This document shows positions 13,077-13,096 of a stretch of DNA of 13,096 nt, piece after piece (position 1 is the stretch's first letter; each line of letters begins with the position of its first letter). The stretch covers positions 1 through 13,096 of the forward strand of contig CANBEE010000052.1 of the NCBI GenBank assembly GCA_947367415.1, written 5' to 3'. Made by a program: the position numbers and the translations under genes. The DNA is from an uncultured Bacteroidales bacterium (GTDB lineage: Bacteria; Bacteroidota; Bacteroidia; Bacteroidales; Bacteroidaceae). The notes beneath the pieces are model-generated. The model was not told where the DNA came from, did not search any database, and saw nothing but the letters and a program-made list of their open reading frames with translations.

Positions 13077-13096
13077 GCTCCCGAAACAAAATAAAT

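Overview
The window looks like a chromosomal segment of a Bacteroidales bacterium (Bacteroides/Prevotella type) with GC-rich coding DNA and AT-rich spacers. The evidence is family content (a DUF3987-type protein followed by a DUF4248 protein, a GH31 enzyme with F5/8C, dockerin-like and cohesin-like modules, and lipoprotein signals) and promoters of the Bacteroidetes form TTTG-N19-21-TAnnTTTG. Shine-Dalgarno sequences are mostly absent. Genus cannot be fixed from the sequence. No tRNA, rRNA, insertion sequence, integrase or CRISPR array was seen.

Layout. 1-1209 (+): the 3' end of a DUF3987-type primase/helicase-associated gene, cut by the window edge, then a small DUF4248 gene. 1316-5953 (-): a four-gene operon, in transcription order an aldo-keto reductase very like L-galactose dehydrogenase, a COG3618 amidohydrolase lactonase, a zinc-dependent medium-chain dehydrogenase (ATGA overlap with the lactonase), and a secreted five-bladed beta-propeller glycoside hydrolase. 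5954-6263: a divergent promoter region. 6264-10133 (+): a 1289-residue exported GH31 enzyme, probably of the alpha-N-acetylgalactosaminidase type, with FN3, F5/8C (CBM32-like), dockerin-like and cohesin-like modules. 10134-10349: a convergent terminator region. 10350-10973 (-): uracil phosphoribosyltransferase. 11188-13076 (+): a probable outer-membrane protein and an S41-family lipoprotein peptidase, 14 nt apart.

How the genes fit. The first three operon genes match, in family and order of reaction, the L-galactose route described in Bacteroides vulgatus: L-galactose to L-galactonolactone to L-galactonate to D-tagaturonate, which can then enter hexuronate catabolism. The fourth gene is an exported glycosidase of unassigned specificity sharing the transcript. 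This suggests, but does not prove, that it supplies the L-sugar. The divergent GH31 gene may attack the same or a related glycan. No SusC/SusD pair, transporter or regulator lies in the window.

The most unusual non-coding structure is a set of short tandem repeats with mostly 7-bp periodicity but different words (TTTTCAA, TATTCAG, CTAAACA, TGATTTA, TCAATTA). They sit in nearly every short spacer and in two cases run into coding sequence. One forms the signal peptide of the S41 lipoprotein, where a change of one or two units would shift the reading frame.
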